Shown: positions 32,015-40,382, counted from the stretch's first letter. The stretch: 42,553 nt of DNA from Bradyrhizobium sp. (GCF_027307225.1 NZ_DAHUXJ010000135.1:1-42553); one strand, 5' to 3'. Numbers and translations are program-made. The notes: generated by a model from the letters alone, not told the origin.

Positions 32015-32437
32015 CTACAGGCCCAAAACGCCCTTCGCCGACTGGATCACACCTGAAAGGCCATCGGTAATCCTGAGGTCGTCCAGCGCGTCGGCGGCAA
32101 CCCACCGGTAGTCGTCGTGTTCCTCGTTCAGATGAGGCTCGCCGGCGCTCCAGCGCGCCGCAAAGGAAAGGATCACGTAGTGCCCGTGGCCTTCGGCCTT
32201 CGGCACGACCTCGCGCCAGCTGGCCAGGCCCACGACCTCGATCTTCAACGCGGTCTCCTCCATCACTTCGCGGTGTAGCGCAGCATGAAGGGTTTCGCCG
32301 AACTCAACGCGGCCGCCAGGCAACGAATAAAAGCCCTTTCCGGGCGAGCGCGCGCGCCGCACCAACAAGACCTTGTTGTCGCGAAAGATCGAGGCGCTCA
32401 CTGCGAGCTGGGGATGGGATGAAGGAGAGGATGTCAA
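32015..32437 (-). CDS. Nudix hydrolase
   Basis: Protein of 140 residues in the MutT/Nudix family, which cleaves nucleoside diphosphates linked to another moiety. The Nudix box GGRVEFGETLHAALHREVME with following ETAL is complete for the metal-binding REVMEE core; the usual final Gly of the box is Ala. LPGGRVEFGE and LNEEHDDYRWVAADAL are typical of small nucleotide-sanitising members. TTG 32437 is the only start that includes MTSSPSSHPQLAVSASIF; GTG at the VSASIF position would truncate the first strand. Substrate is not predictable. Hairpin R13 lies 61 bp after its stop. Confidence 0.9.
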   Translation of the reverse strand: MTSSPSSHPQLAVSASIFRDNKVLLVRRARSPGKGFYSLPGGRVEFGETLHAALHREVMEETALKIEVVGLASWREVVPKAEGHGHYVILSFAARWSAGEPHLNEEHDDYRWVAADALDDLRITDGLSGVIQSAKGVLGL

Positions 32438-32498
32438 GGCAGGATCCGGGAAGAGACTGTTCGTGCGAAGCTTAAGACAGGATCGTGCAGAATCGCAA

Positions 32499-32999
32499 TC
32501 AATGGGTCATGATGTATTCGACGTCGGCCGCGCCGTCGCCGTTGATCATCCCGCCAGCCTGCATCACCAGCGGCTTGACCCAGCCCGAGGCCTGCTCCGC
32601 CAGTTTCGCCCGGGTTGCGTCCTGTTGCGCTTCGCGCATGGCGTCACTCACCGCGGTGAGGATCGCAGTGATGGAATTCGTGATGTTGTCGAACTCGGCG
32701 CGGATGCGCTTATCGGCGGCATTATAGGCCTCGATCGCCAGGTCCCTGGCCTTGAAATTGGAGGCCGTAAAATGCTCTGCATAGGAGAGCGGCCGCCAGC
32801 CGAGAAAATCCTCGGCGCATTCGGGTATATCCGGAATCATTTCAAGCAGCATCACGGCTTCGTTGAAGTGATTCAGGTAGTCGGTGGCCAGCCCTGTGCG
32901 GGGATTGATGTTGGCCGCGCGCAATTCCTCGGCCAGCACCGCAAAGTCGGCGACGGTCTCGGAAGCGGGCCGTACGGGATTGGCAGCGGGTGAAGTCAT
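32499..32999 (-). CDS. Hypothetical helical protein
   Basis: Protein of 166 residues with no family I can name. It is predicted largely helical: ETVADFAVLAEELRAANINP, DYLNHFNEAVMLLEMI, NITNSITAILTAVSDAMREA. The C-terminus has MQAGGMINGDGAADVEYIMT. The central part GWRPLSYAEHFTASNFKARD is compact and likely part of a conserved core. No signal peptide, membrane segment or cysteine motif is visible. The start ATG 32999 faces the SRAP gene across 62 bp, so the two share a divergent promoter region. Functional link to the neighbouring DNA-damage protein is unproven. Confidence 0.75.
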   Translation of the reverse strand: MTSPAANPVRPASETVADFAVLAEELRAANINPRTGLATDYLNHFNEAVMLLEMIPDIPECAEDFLGWRPLSYAEHFTASNFKARDLAIEAYNAADKRIRAEFDNITNSITAILTAVSDAMREAQQDATRAKLAEQASGWVKPLVMQAGGMINGDGAADVEYIMTH

Positions 33000-33061
33000 C
33001 TGCCGCAGTGTTAGGGTTGGCGGTTAAAAGGTGCTGAATTTCATCTAGGTGGGTACGACAA

Positions 33062-33820
33062 ATGTGCGGACGCTTCGTTATCACCTCGCCGCCGGAGGCT
33101 CTTCGGCAATTTTTCGGCTATTTTGAACAGCCTAACTTCCCGCCACGGTTTAATGTTGCACCTACGCAACCAATACCTGTCGTTATAAACCACGATGGCC
33201 GACATTTTCGCCTGATGCGCTGGGGATTTTGGCCGGCCTGGGTGAAAGATCCCCGTAAATTTACGCACCTGATCAATGCGCGCGCCGAGACCGTGAAGGA
33301 GAAGCCGGCGTTCAAAAATGCGATCCGGCGACGGCGCTGCCTGATTCCGGCGGATGGATATTACGAGTGGCAATCGATGGAGGGCGGTAAACGTCCGTAT
33401 TTCGTCCACCGGCGCGACGGCGCTCCGATCGCCTTTGCCGGCGTGGCGGAGACCTGGATCGGACCGAATGGCGAAGAAGTGGAGACGGTGGCAATTGTCA
33501 CGGCGCCGGCGAGCGTCGACCTTGCCGTGCTGCATCCGCGCGTGCCGGTTGCGATCGCGCCACTCGATTTCGGGTTTTGGCTCGATTGCCGCTCCGATGA
33601 AGCAGACAGCGTGACGCCGCTGATGCGCGGCCCCGAAAAGGGTGAATTCGCATGGCACGAAATTTCGTCGCGGGTCAATCACGTCGCCAATGACGATGCG
33701 CAACTGGTCCTGCCGATCACGGAAGAACAGCGCGAGGCCGAGCGTCCGAAGCCGAAGAAGGCGAGTGCGCGCAAAGTGGCTTCCGCCGATTTCGACGACG
33801 GGCAGGGGAGCCTGTTCTGA
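33062..33820 (+). CDS. yedK: SOS response-associated peptidase (SRAP, YedK/HMCES)
   Basis: SRAP protein of 252 residues that shields abasic sites in single-stranded DNA by forming a thiazolidine cross-link through its N-terminal cysteine. The required Cys2 is exposed after Met removal (MCGRFVITSPPEAL). Further catalytic-pocket motifs are RFNVAPTQPIPVV, INARAETVKEKPAF, IPADGYYEWQ with the active Glu, and VLHPRVPVAI with the His. All four functional groups are present and length is normal. TAGGTGGG lies 9 nt before the start. No clear alphaproteobacterial LexA box (GTTC-N7-GTTC) was seen in the short upstream region. Confidence 0.95.
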   Translation: MCGRFVITSPPEALRQFFGYFEQPNFPPRFNVAPTQPIPVVINHDGRHFRLMRWGFWPAWVKDPRKFTHLINARAETVKEKPAFKNAIRRRRCLIPADGYYEWQSMEGGKRPYFVHRRDGAPIAFAGVAETWIGPNGEEVETVAIVTAPASVDLAVLHPRVPVAIAPLDFGFWLDCRSDEADSVTPLMRGPEKGEFAWHEISSRVNHVANDDAQLVLPITEEQREAERPKPKKASARKVASADFDDGQGSLF

Positions 33821-33828
33821 TTGTTCCG

Positions 33829-34461
33829 TTAGGACTTGAGCAACTGCTTCAGCTTGGTCACCGCGCTGTCGGGCGTCGTCAACACCGGCAGCTTGGTCGC
33901 CTCCGCGACCATTTCGGCGGCGGGTGCCATGCTGTACTGCGCCAGCGCGATCAGGTCGCAGTCGCGCAGGTCGCGTGAGGCCTGCACCACCAGGCGATCG
34001 TGCTCGGCGCGGTCGCCGCGATCGAGCGCCGCCATCGCGCCTTCCGCCAACTTCGGCACCAGCTGGATCGTGCCGGGAAATTCGCCCGGCATCGACTGCA
34101 AGGTCGGCGGAAAGGTCGAAAGAAGCCCGATGCGGTGGCCGCGCTCGACCGCCTGCTCGATCATCGCCTGGTTTGGCTTCAATACGGGCATCGGCGAAAG
34201 ATCGCGCGCGACAGCCTCGATGCAGGGACCGAACGCCGAGCAGGTAAAGAGGATCGCGTTGGCGCCGGTGGAGACGGCGTAGTGTCCGAGCGCGAGGAAG
34301 CGGTCGGTCATGTCGGGCGTCAGCCTGCCATCGCGCGCCACATCCGCCGACAGGCTGTCGTCGAGCAGGTTCATCAGCGTGGCCTGCGGCCAAAGTCGCG
34401 CGAACGAGGCTTCGATCGGCGCCAGCGAATGCTTTAACGCGTGGATGAGCGCGATGCGCAT
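33829..34461 (-). CDS. Asp/Glu racemase-superfamily protein
   Basis: Protein of 210 residues with the fold of aspartate/glutamate racemases and arylmalonate decarboxylases. The N-terminus MRIALIHALKHSLAPI and ANAILFTCSAFGPCIEAV place one catalytic cysteine after the third strand. The partner cysteine expected near LAQYSMAPAAE is absent, so a two-base racemase mechanism is unlikely; a decarboxylase or other one-cysteine reaction, or a non-catalytic role, is possible. ATG 34461 is preferred since homology starts there; the frame extends to 34518 and then overlaps the NudK-like gene by 4 nt. Convergent with SRAP, 8 bp apart. Confidence 0.8.
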   Translation of the reverse strand: MRIALIHALKHSLAPIEASFARLWPQATLMNLLDDSLSADVARDGRLTPDMTDRFLALGHYAVSTGANAILFTCSAFGPCIEAVARDLSPMPVLKPNQAMIEQAVERGHRIGLLSTFPPTLQSMPGEFPGTIQLVPKLAEGAMAALDRGDRAEHDRLVVQASRDLRDCDLIALAQYSMAPAAEMVAEATKLPVLTTPDSAVTKLKQLLKS

Positions 34462-34514
34462 TTTTAAATTCTCGTTACAAGGCGGGGTGAGTGTCAACAT
34501 GGAGCCGTCGGGCG

Positions 34515-35096
34515 TCACCTGAAGATGTTCAGCGCTGCATATTGCAACAGCATGATGGTCTTGGCATCGACGATGCGGCCGTCGTCGATCATGGCGAGCG
34601 CCTCGTCGACCGGCAATTCCAGCACTTCGATTTCCTCGCCTTCGTCCGCGAGACCGCCGCCCGGACCGATACGCATCTTCGCGTCATATTCGGCGACAAA
34701 GAAATGCATTTTTTCGGTCACCGCGCCCGGGGCCATGAAAGCCTCGAAAATCTTGCGGACCTCGCCGAGCCGGTAGCCGGTTTCCTCTTCCGCCTCGGCG
34801 CGAATGCGCTTCTCGGGCGTTTCGTTGTCCAATAGCCCGGCGGCGGCTTCGATCAGCAGATCGCCGTAACCTCTGACGTTAGCGGGATAGCGAAATTGCC
34901 GGACCAGCACGACCGTTCGTTGCGACAGATTGTAGGGCAGCAAGGCGGCCGCGTTGTCGCGGTGGTAGGTCTCGCGGCTTTGCGACTGCCACTCGCCATC
35001 GTCGCGCCGCCATTCGAAGGTCGTAGTCGTCAACACGCAGTAGCCGTCGGATAGCACGCGTTCGCTTTTGATGCGGATACGGTCGGAGACGGTCAT
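34515..35096 (-). CDS. nudK: Nudix hydrolase, GDP-mannose pyrophosphatase-like
   Basis: Protein of 193 residues resembling NudK, which hydrolyses GDP-mannose and related sugar nucleotides. The Nudix box reads GLLDNETPEKRIRAEAEEET with the following GYRL; the conserved upstream VLVRQFRYPANVRGYGDLLI and downstream FEAFMAPGAVTEKMHFFVAE are signatures of the ADP-sugar/NudK branch, including dimerisation regions. Exact substrate is inferred from family. ATG 35096 has AAGGGC at suitable distance. It is part of a minus-strand run with ypeA upstream (21 bp) and the racemase-like gene downstream, so an operon is likely. Confidence 0.87.
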   Translation of the reverse strand: MTVSDRIRIKSERVLSDGYCVLTTTTFEWRRDDGEWQSQSRETYHRDNAAALLPYNLSQRTVVLVRQFRYPANVRGYGDLLIEAAAGLLDNETPEKRIRAEAEEETGYRLGEVRKIFEAFMAPGAVTEKMHFFVAEYDAKMRIGPGGGLADEGEEIEVLELPVDEALAMIDDGRIVDAKTIMLLQYAALNIFR

Positions 35097-35117
35097 GTCA
35101 GCCCTTCTGGAATTCGA

Positions 35118-35567
35118 TCAAGGCGTCGGTTCACGGCCATCGAGCCATTTGGAGAAGATGACGCGCTCCTGCTCGGAATAGCCCAATGATTGATAGAAAT
35201 CCTTTACGCCCTCATTGTTGGGCCGCACCATCAGTTGCAGTTTGGCGATGCCGGCTTCGCGCAGCCAGTTCTCGGCTGCATGCATGATCACGCGGCCGTA
35301 ACCTTTTCCGCGATGACCGGGATCGATGGCGAGGTAATAGACCCAGCCGCGATGGCCGTCGTGCCCGACCAGAACCGTGGCGGCGATAGCGCCACCATCA
35401 CGGCCGATCAGCACGGTTGCATTGGATCCGTTGCGGGCAAGCGCGATGTCGGCGGCCGGATCGTTCCACGGCCGCGTCAAACCGCAGGTTCGCCAAAGTG
35501 CGATCACTTCGTCCACGTCAGCGTCGCGGATCAGTGCTATCGCGAGCGGGGGGAAAGGGGCAGTCAC
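35118..35567 (-). CDS. ypeA: GNAT acetyltransferase YpeA
   Basis: N-acetyltransferase of 149 residues closely patterned on Escherichia coli YpeA. Visible shared stretches are EVIALWRTCGLTRPWNDPAA, DGHRGWVYYLAIDPGHRGKG (the acetyl-CoA pyrophosphate-binding loop HRGKGYG) and NEGVKDFYQSLGYSEQE, the C-terminal GNAT strand. Acceptor substrate is unknown. The start is GTG 35567, overlapping the stop of the upstream FAD oxidoreductase by four bases (GTGA), so it is translationally coupled. Confidence 0.9.
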   Translation of the reverse strand: MTAPFPPLAIALIRDADVDEVIALWRTCGLTRPWNDPAADIALARNGSNATVLIGRDGGAIAATVLVGHDGHRGWVYYLAIDPGHRGKGYGRVIMHAAENWLREAGIAKLQLMVRPNNEGVKDFYQSLGYSEQERVIFSKWLDGREPTP

Positions 35568-36991
35568 AGCACCTTGCCGGGGTTCATGATCCCGAGCGGA
35601 TCGAGCAGCGCCTTGATGGAGCGCATCAGCTCGATCGCGACCTTGTCCTTCACCTCGGGCAATTCGTCGCGCTTGAGCACGCCGATGCCATGTTCGGCCG
35701 AGATCGATCCGCCCATCCGCAGCACGACCTCGTACACCACAGCGTTCACGTCATGCCAGCGGGCGAGGAAATCTGCGGCATTGGCGCCGGCCGGCTGGCT
35801 GACATTGTAATGGATATTGCCGTCGCCGAGATGGCCGAACGGCACCGGCCGCGATCCCGGAATGAGTTTGACGACGGCCGCATTGGCTTGCGCGATGAAG
35901 TCGGGGACGGCTGCGACCGGCACCGAAATGTCGTGCTTGATCGAACCGCCTTCGGGCTTCTGCGCCGCCGACATTTCGTCGCGCAATTTCCAGAACGCCG
36001 CGCACTGGCTCAAATTCGCGGCGATCACCGCGTCGTCGACGATGCCTTCTTCCATGCCGCGGCCCAGGATCGATTCCAGCGTCGCGCGCGCGTCGTCGCG
36101 CGGCGAGGACAGCTCCATCAGCACGAACCAGGGATGCTTGTCCGCGAGCGGCGCGCGAATGTCGATGCCATGGCGGACGCTGAAATCGACGGCGATGTCG
36201 GCGAGCAGCTCAAAACTGGTGAGGCTGCCGGCAGCTTCGGTTTGCGAGATCGACAACAGCTTCAAGGCATCGGCTGGCGATTTCAGGCCGACGAAGGCGG
36301 TCTCGATGGTGCGCGGCTTCGGAAACAGCTTCAGCGTTGCCGCGGTGATGATGCCGAGCGTGCCTTCCGCGCCGATGAAGAGGTTGCGCAGATCGTAGCC
36401 GGTATTGTCCTTTTTCAGTTTCGATAGCGCATTGAGAATGCGCCCGTCGGCGAGCACCAACTCAAGCCCGAGCGCCATTTCGCGCGCCACGCCGAACGCA
36501 AGCGCGCCTGTGCCGCCGGCATTGGTGGAGAGATTGCCGCCGATGGTGCAGCTTCCTTCTGCGCCCAGCGACAGCGGGAAATAGCGATCGACTTCGGCCG
36601 CCGTTTGCTGCGCGACCTGCAGCACCACGCCGGATTCGCAGGTCATGGTGCTGGAGGCTGCATCGATGTCGCGGATCTTGTCGAGCCGCCGCGTCGAGAC
36701 AACGACCTCGCCCTGATGCGGCACCTGTCCGCCGACCAGGCCCGTGTTGCCGCCCTGCGGCACCAGCGCGATTTTTTGTTCGGTGGCGAGCTTGCAGATC
36801 GCGGAGACCTCCGCCGTCGAGCCCGGCCGGAGCACCAGCGGAGACCGTCCGTGATAGAGCCCGCGCTCTTCGGTCACGTAGGGCGCGACATCGGCCGGTG
36901 CCGTCACCGCATACTTGTCGCCGACGATGGCGCGAAATCGCGCAATCAGTTCCGGTGAAAGCGGCGACATCGGTGTCTGGACGATGTTCAT
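35564..36991 (-). CDS. FAD-linked D-2-hydroxyacid dehydrogenase
   Basis: Flavoprotein of 475 residues of the FAD_binding_4/FAD-oxidase_C family containing D-lactate and D-2-hydroxyglutarate dehydrogenases. The PCMH FAD-binding domain shows ALVPQGGNTGLVGGQVPHQG, LSLGAEGSCTIGGNLSTNAG and IGAEGTLGIITAATLKLFP. The C-terminal domain has GHLGDGNIHYNVSQP, with metal-binding His residues, and ISAEHGIGVLKRDEL. Substrate is probably a D-2-hydroxy acid; D-lactate versus D-2-hydroxyglutarate cannot be decided. ATG 36991 (MNIVQTPM) is chosen with AGGGA before it; extension to 37084 would enter the tsaC gene. It heads an operon with ypeA and nudK. Confidence 0.92.
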   Translation of the reverse strand: MNIVQTPMSPLSPELIARFRAIVGDKYAVTAPADVAPYVTEERGLYHGRSPLVLRPGSTAEVSAICKLATEQKIALVPQGGNTGLVGGQVPHQGEVVVSTRRLDKIRDIDAASSTMTCESGVVLQVAQQTAAEVDRYFPLSLGAEGSCTIGGNLSTNAGGTGALAFGVAREMALGLELVLADGRILNALSKLKKDNTGYDLRNLFIGAEGTLGIITAATLKLFPKPRTIETAFVGLKSPADALKLLSISQTEAAGSLTSFELLADIAVDFSVRHGIDIRAPLADKHPWFVLMELSSPRDDARATLESILGRGMEEGIVDDAVIAANLSQCAAFWKLRDEMSAAQKPEGGSIKHDISVPVAAVPDFIAQANAAVVKLIPGSRPVPFGHLGDGNIHYNVSQPAGANAADFLARWHDVNAVVYEVVLRMGGSISAEHGIGVLKRDELPEVKDKVAIELMRSIKALLDPLGIMNPGKVL

Positions 36992-37028
36992 TGGCGTCCC
37001 TTTTCGTCTCTGCTTTTCTTGCGTGTTG

Positions 37029-38012
37029 TTATCTGCCGATCGCGGCGCGGCGCAGCCGGTCGTTGATGGCTTCGCCCAGCCCATGCTGCGGCACCGGCAT
37101 CACGGCGATGGCGCGGGCGAGCTTCGCATCGAGCGCTCGAAGATAGCCGAAAAGGTTGGCGGCGGCCTCGGTAAGATCGCCGCCTTCGGATAGGTTCATG
37201 GCCGCTTTTGCCGCATGGCCGCCATTCACCGTGGCCGGACCGAAAGCGAGCAGCGCCTCATCGGGCGCGACGTCGGTGGCGTTGAGCCGAACCGGCGTGC
37301 GCGGCGCGTAATGCGAGGCCAGCATGCCCGGTGCAAGCGGCCTATCGTCCTTGCCCGCCGCGTCCTCCGGCAGCCGCCGCAGGGGACAGCCGAGCACGCG
37401 CTCGATTTCCTCGCGCGGCAGCCCGCCCGGCCGGAGCAGCATCGGTTCTTCAAAGCAGCCCAGAATCGTGGACTCGACGCCGACCTTGACCGCCCCGCCG
37501 TCCAGAATGAGATCGACGCGGCCCGCAAGATCGCCCGCCACGTGCGCCGCCAGGGTTGGCGAGACATGGCCGGAGAGATTGGCGGAGGGGGCGACCACCG
37601 CCCCGCCAAAGGCGCGCAGCAGGGCTTTCGCGACCGGATGAGCGGGAACGCGGATCGCCACCGTATCGAGGCCCGCGGTGGCGAGTTCCGCGACCGGGCA
37701 TTGGGAGGTTTTGGGCAGCACCAGCGTCAGGGGACCCGGCCAGAAGGCTTCCGCGAGCTTTAGGGCGGTCGCATCAAAGCGAGCAATCGGCCGGGCCGCC
37801 GCGAGGTCCACGACGTGGGCAATCAGGGGGTTGAAGGAGGGCCGTTCCTTGGCCTCATAGACCTTGGCAACGGCAGAGGCCTGGGCGGCATCGGCGCCAA
37901 GCCCATAGACGGTCTCGGTCGGGAAGGCGACCAGGCCGCCTGCCGCCAGCCGCCGCGCGGCTTCCGCCACGGCGGCGGCGCTGGCTGGCAAAATCTGTGT
38001 TTTCAGGTCCAC
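37029..38012 (-). CDS. tsaC: L-threonylcarbamoyladenylate synthase (Sua5 type)
   Basis: Synthesises threonylcarbamoyl-AMP for the universal tRNA modification t6A at position 37. The protein has 327 residues: a YrdC-like catalytic domain with GLVAFPTETVYGLGADA, KERPSFNPLIAHV and VVAPSANLSGHVSPT, then a linker and a Sua5 C-terminal domain (LAPGMLASHYAPRTPVRL). The two-domain layout classifies it as Sua5 rather than the short TsaC. GTG 38012 (VDLKTQILPAS) is chosen; GTG 38018 is equally possible; the longer frame would run into tRNA-Pro. It is transcribed away from the tRNA, 74 bp from it, with the FAD oxidoreductase following after 37 bp. Confidence 0.92.
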   Translation of the reverse strand: MDLKTQILPASAAAVAEAARRLAAGGLVAFPTETVYGLGADAAQASAVAKVYEAKERPSFNPLIAHVVDLAAARPIARFDATALKLAEAFWPGPLTLVLPKTSQCPVAELATAGLDTVAIRVPAHPVAKALLRAFGGAVVAPSANLSGHVSPTLAAHVAGDLAGRVDLILDGGAVKVGVESTILGCFEEPMLLRPGGLPREEIERVLGCPLRRLPEDAAGKDDRPLAPGMLASHYAPRTPVRLNATDVAPDEALLAFGPATVNGGHAAKAAMNLSEGGDLTEAAANLFGYLRALDAKLARAIAVMPVPQHGLGEAINDRLRRAAIGR

Positions 38013-38086
38013 CCTCACTCGGTCAAAATCCTTAAGTCCGGCTTCTTGCAGTGCGCGAAGGCGGACGCTATAAGCCGCCTTCTTGT

Positions 38087-38163
38087 CGGAGCGTGGCTCA
38101 GCCCGGTAGAGCACTGCGTTCGGGACGCAGGGGTCGCAGGTTCGAATCCTGCCGCTCCGACCA
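38087..38163 (+). tRNA. tRNA-Pro (anticodon CGG)
   Basis: Complete 77-nt cloverleaf: acceptor CGGAGCG/CGCTCCG followed by ACCA, D-arm with AGCCCGGTAGA, anticodon stem CTGCG/CGCAG around loop TTCGGGA (anticodon CGG, proline CCG codons), and TTCGAAT in the T loop. CCA is encoded. An integrase gene points at its 3' end from the right, so the 3' half is the likely attachment site of the island. Confidence 0.97.
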
Positions 38164-38200
38164 TTATCTTCAAATACTTAGTCTTTTCCTTTATTTCTAC

Positions 38201-38220
38201 CCCCCGAAATATCCCCCGAA
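38201..38220. repeat. Tandem CCCCCGAA pair, possible integrase arm sites
   Basis: CCCCCGAA occurs at 38201-38208 and 38213-38220, one helical turn apart, between the tRNA 3' end and the integrase stop. The position fits arm-type binding sites of a tyrosine recombinase. Confidence 0.35.
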
Positions 38221-38239
38221 GAATAGCTGCCGCCCCAAA

Positions 38240-39448
38240 TCAGGCCGCAGCTTTCCTCGACGACTTCTTCGCCGTGATACCTTCGACAGCCTCGGCAAGA
38301 TAGTCGGGATGGTGGTGTCCGTAGACCCGTTCCAAGACCTCTACAGTCATGCCGAGATAGCCCGCCGCGGTCCACAAATTGACCCCACGCTGCATGAGCC
38401 AAGTTGCGGCGGTGTGGCGCATGGTATGCGGCGTGACGGGTCCGGCCGACAAATCAATCTTGGATTCCTTAACCACCGTTCGGAAGGCTTTCTTGACCGA
38501 TAAAACGGGCTTTCCGTTCCATTCGACGAAATGCTCCTTGGCGATGCCAAGCCGGTCCCAGCGCCTCAAATGAGCCAGGAGACGGGGTGGGATAGGTGCC
38601 GGAGGCTGACGCTTGTTTGTCCGCTTCTTGCCTATCGCCTTGCGGTAGTAAACCCCGTTTTGGAGATCGACGTATGACTTGCCGGGCGCGCGCACCTTAG
38701 CCGCCGACGCAATCGCCCCAGCTCGGGTTCCGGTGTAAAAGCCGATCAGTAGGAAACGGGCAACGTGCCGAAGTGGTCGGCGATCCGTGAGGACCTTCTG
38801 GCCCTTATTAGGACCGACGTGAATGGTTTGAACTTCTCGGTAGCGCCAAGCCTTCCAAATCATGGCCGCGGCCTCGCTGCGCGTAAGCCATCGGTCCCGG
38901 GCCTCACCCTTGTCGGGCAACCAGACGCTGACCTTGCCATAGTGCAGATTCTCGCTGCTGTGGAAATTGATGGCGGCACGCAATATCTCAAGGTCGCGTC
39001 GCGCGCCTCCTTCGCCACCGCCCTCGCTAATCCGATGCTTCACGTATGATTTACATAGCTGGGTATTGATCTCGCTAAGCATCTTGCCGCCGAACAACTC
39101 GTTTATTCGGCCAATTGCTTGTTCAAGGTGGCGTTCCTTGGAGGTCTTCTCCTCTTCGGGTTTGTCCGGGTCAACTTTGTCGTTTAGGTAGACCAGGAGG
39201 ACATCCGCGATATCGATTTCCTTGATGTCATCAGATGTATTCCGTGGATTGTACTGCCGCGAAATGTAGTTCGCTAAGGCTTGCTGGACTTCCGCTGGCG
39301 GTTTGAGTTGAGACGGGTTCGCAAGACATCCTGTGGAGACTTCAGTTTTGCCGTCTCGGATGACCCAGACTGATTTTTGGTAGAGCTTGCCATCCTTGTA
39401 ACGAGCGGCGCGGCGTCGGATGTAAGGGCCTTGGCTTGCACGCGACAT
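38240..39448 (-). CDS. int: Tyrosine recombinase / island integrase
   Basis: Site-specific recombinase of 402 residues. A core-binding (SAM-like) domain near residues 90-170 precedes the catalytic domain, which shows the first Arg in IGFYTGTRAGAIASA, the HxxR block in TPHTMRHTAATWLM, and the terminal H-Y pair in ERVYGHHHPDYL. All catalytic positions seem intact. The N-terminal RRRAARYKDGKLYQKSVWVI is an arm-binding-like segment. ATG 39448 has GAGGG close before it. The gene ends 76 bp from tRNA-Pro and reads toward it, the classic arrangement of genomic islands. Its 5' part overlaps the excisionase-like gene by 175 nt in another frame. Confidence 0.95.
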   Translation of the reverse strand: MSRASQGPYIRRRAARYKDGKLYQKSVWVIRDGKTEVSTGCLANPSQLKPPAEVQQALANYISRQYNPRNTSDDIKEIDIADVLLVYLNDKVDPDKPEEEKTSKERHLEQAIGRINELFGGKMLSEINTQLCKSYVKHRISEGGGEGGARRDLEILRAAINFHSSENLHYGKVSVWLPDKGEARDRWLTRSEAAAMIWKAWRYREVQTIHVGPNKGQKVLTDRRPLRHVARFLLIGFYTGTRAGAIASAAKVRAPGKSYVDLQNGVYYRKAIGKKRTNKRQPPAPIPPRLLAHLRRWDRLGIAKEHFVEWNGKPVLSVKKAFRTVVKESKIDLSAGPVTPHTMRHTAATWLMQRGVNLWTAAGYLGMTVEVLERVYGHHHPDYLAEAVEGITAKKSSRKAAA

Positions 39449-39648
39449 AATTCCCTCATTCGTTTTATCTCTGCTAGCGTCACGAAATCCTTGTTTGCGA
39501 TGCGCTCAATTCGAAGCCGACCGCGCGCGGCTTCGCGTCGCAAGCCCGATGCTGTCATCGAACCGTCGGGAAAAGCTAACTTCGCGGCTACAGAAAGACG
39601 GAGAGGCGCGTCAGGATCAAACTGACAAGAATCGTGCGAACCACCCAT
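39274..39648 (-). CDS. Excisionase-like small DNA-binding protein
   Basis: Protein of 124 residues located directly upstream of int. Residues about 15-70 (LSVAAKLAFPDGSMTASGLR, REAARGRLRIERIANKDFVT, LAEIKRMRELC) fit the winged-helix layout of MerR/excisionase proteins. The C-terminal tail is Ser/Lys-rich and disordered-looking. It overlaps the first 175 nt of int in a different reading frame, which implies strong coupling of excisionase and integrase expression. ATG 39648 with AAGG 9 nt upstream is preferred to TTG 39654. Role in excision directionality is inferred from position and fold, not from a specific family match. Confidence 0.7.
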   Translation of the reverse strand: MGGSHDSCQFDPDAPLRLSVAAKLAFPDGSMTASGLRREAARGRLRIERIANKDFVTLAEIKRMRELCRVQAKALTSDAAPLVTRMASSTKNQSGSSETAKLKSPQDVLRTRLNSNRQRKSSKP

Positions 39649-39854
39649 AACCAATCACCTTCCGAAGCCCGGCGACGGACTTCAGTTGACGACTGGACAG
39701 CTAGCAGTCGCAGGATCCGAAATTGACTGTCTTATGGTGTGGTGTAGGGGAGACTTGGCGGCCTATAAAGCATGCCAACGAGTTCAAATAGTACGGAATA
39801 AGCGCGCAGAGTCCAAGGTCGGTTCGTGGTTGCAACCCATATCGTCGCTGAAGG

Positions 39855-40256
39855 TCAGTCACCATCGTAAATGTCGGAATCGCTCGCAAGCAGCCCGGCG
39901 TGCTTCATAAAATCAAAGCCACCATTTTGGACGTGCCTCACATCCTCTGTGCCGAGATCATCAAGCAGCCGTTTCGATGATAGTCGGGACCAGTTGAGGA
40001 CGGCGGATGTCCTGATGGCCGCATACGTCGTCCCGGCGAAGAAAAGCGTCCAGCCGCCCCTAAAGAGCCATTCCTGAACTTCGTCCACGAAGTCCCGATC
40101 CAAACGCTGGCGGCCCCATAGTCGGCGCAGCGTCAGTTCGGAAAGTCGAACCCGTGTTGTGGAAGCAGGATCTTGGTTTCTAAGTTCAATCAGGCGCAGC
40201 AAGACAATCGCGCACTCCTGCGCGCCGAGAAGGCGGGGTAGCTCCATTTTTTTCAT
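39855..40256 (-). CDS. Hypothetical island protein
   Basis: Protein of 133 residues, starting MKKMELPRLLGAQECAIVLL. No named family. Predicted helices LLGAQECAIVLLRLIELRNQ and RVRLSELTLRRLWGRQRLDR are followed by EVQEWLFRGGWTLFFAGTTY and AVLNWSRLSSKRLL. The RxLDRDFVDEVQEWL segment resembles a helix-turn-helix accessory protein, but this is only a visual impression. The frame stays open to 40496, but the extra N-terminus runs through an AT-rich promoter and another gene, so ATG 40256 is used. No Shine-Dalgarno is evident; the message may be leaderless. It is divergent from the next gene, 126 bp apart. Confidence 0.65.
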   Translation of the reverse strand: MKKMELPRLLGAQECAIVLLRLIELRNQDPASTTRVRLSELTLRRLWGRQRLDRDFVDEVQEWLFRGGWTLFFAGTTYAAIRTSAVLNWSRLSSKRLLDDLGTEDVRHVQNGGFDFMKHAGLLASDSDIYDGD

Positions 40257-40261
40257 TTGGC

Positions 40262-40313
40262 ATATATCGCATAAAAATGTGATATACGCAAGAAAAATAT
40301 TCGTATATACGCA
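40262..40313. promoter_or_regulatory. AT-rich divergent promoter with three ATATACGCA-like repeats
   Basis: TATATCGCA (40263-40271), ATATACGCA (40282-40290) and ATATACGCA (40305-40313) lie in the same orientation at 19- and 23-bp spacing, about two helical turns, directly upstream of the minus-strand gene and within the divergent region. They look like a repressor operator or iteron array. Confidence 0.5.
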
Positions 40314-40382
40314 AAAACCGGGTTTCTGGGATTGAGGTCCCTTGGCCGCGAAATTGTCTCGTGAAAAGTCGGAGTGGCAGGC

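Noticed and set aside
33000..33061. LexA box before the SRAP gene
   Set aside because: No GTTC-N7-GTTC pattern in the short intergenic region.
33041..34393. 450-residue minus-strand frame covering the SRAP and racemase-like genes
   Set aside because: It overlaps two well-supported genes and shows no family motif.
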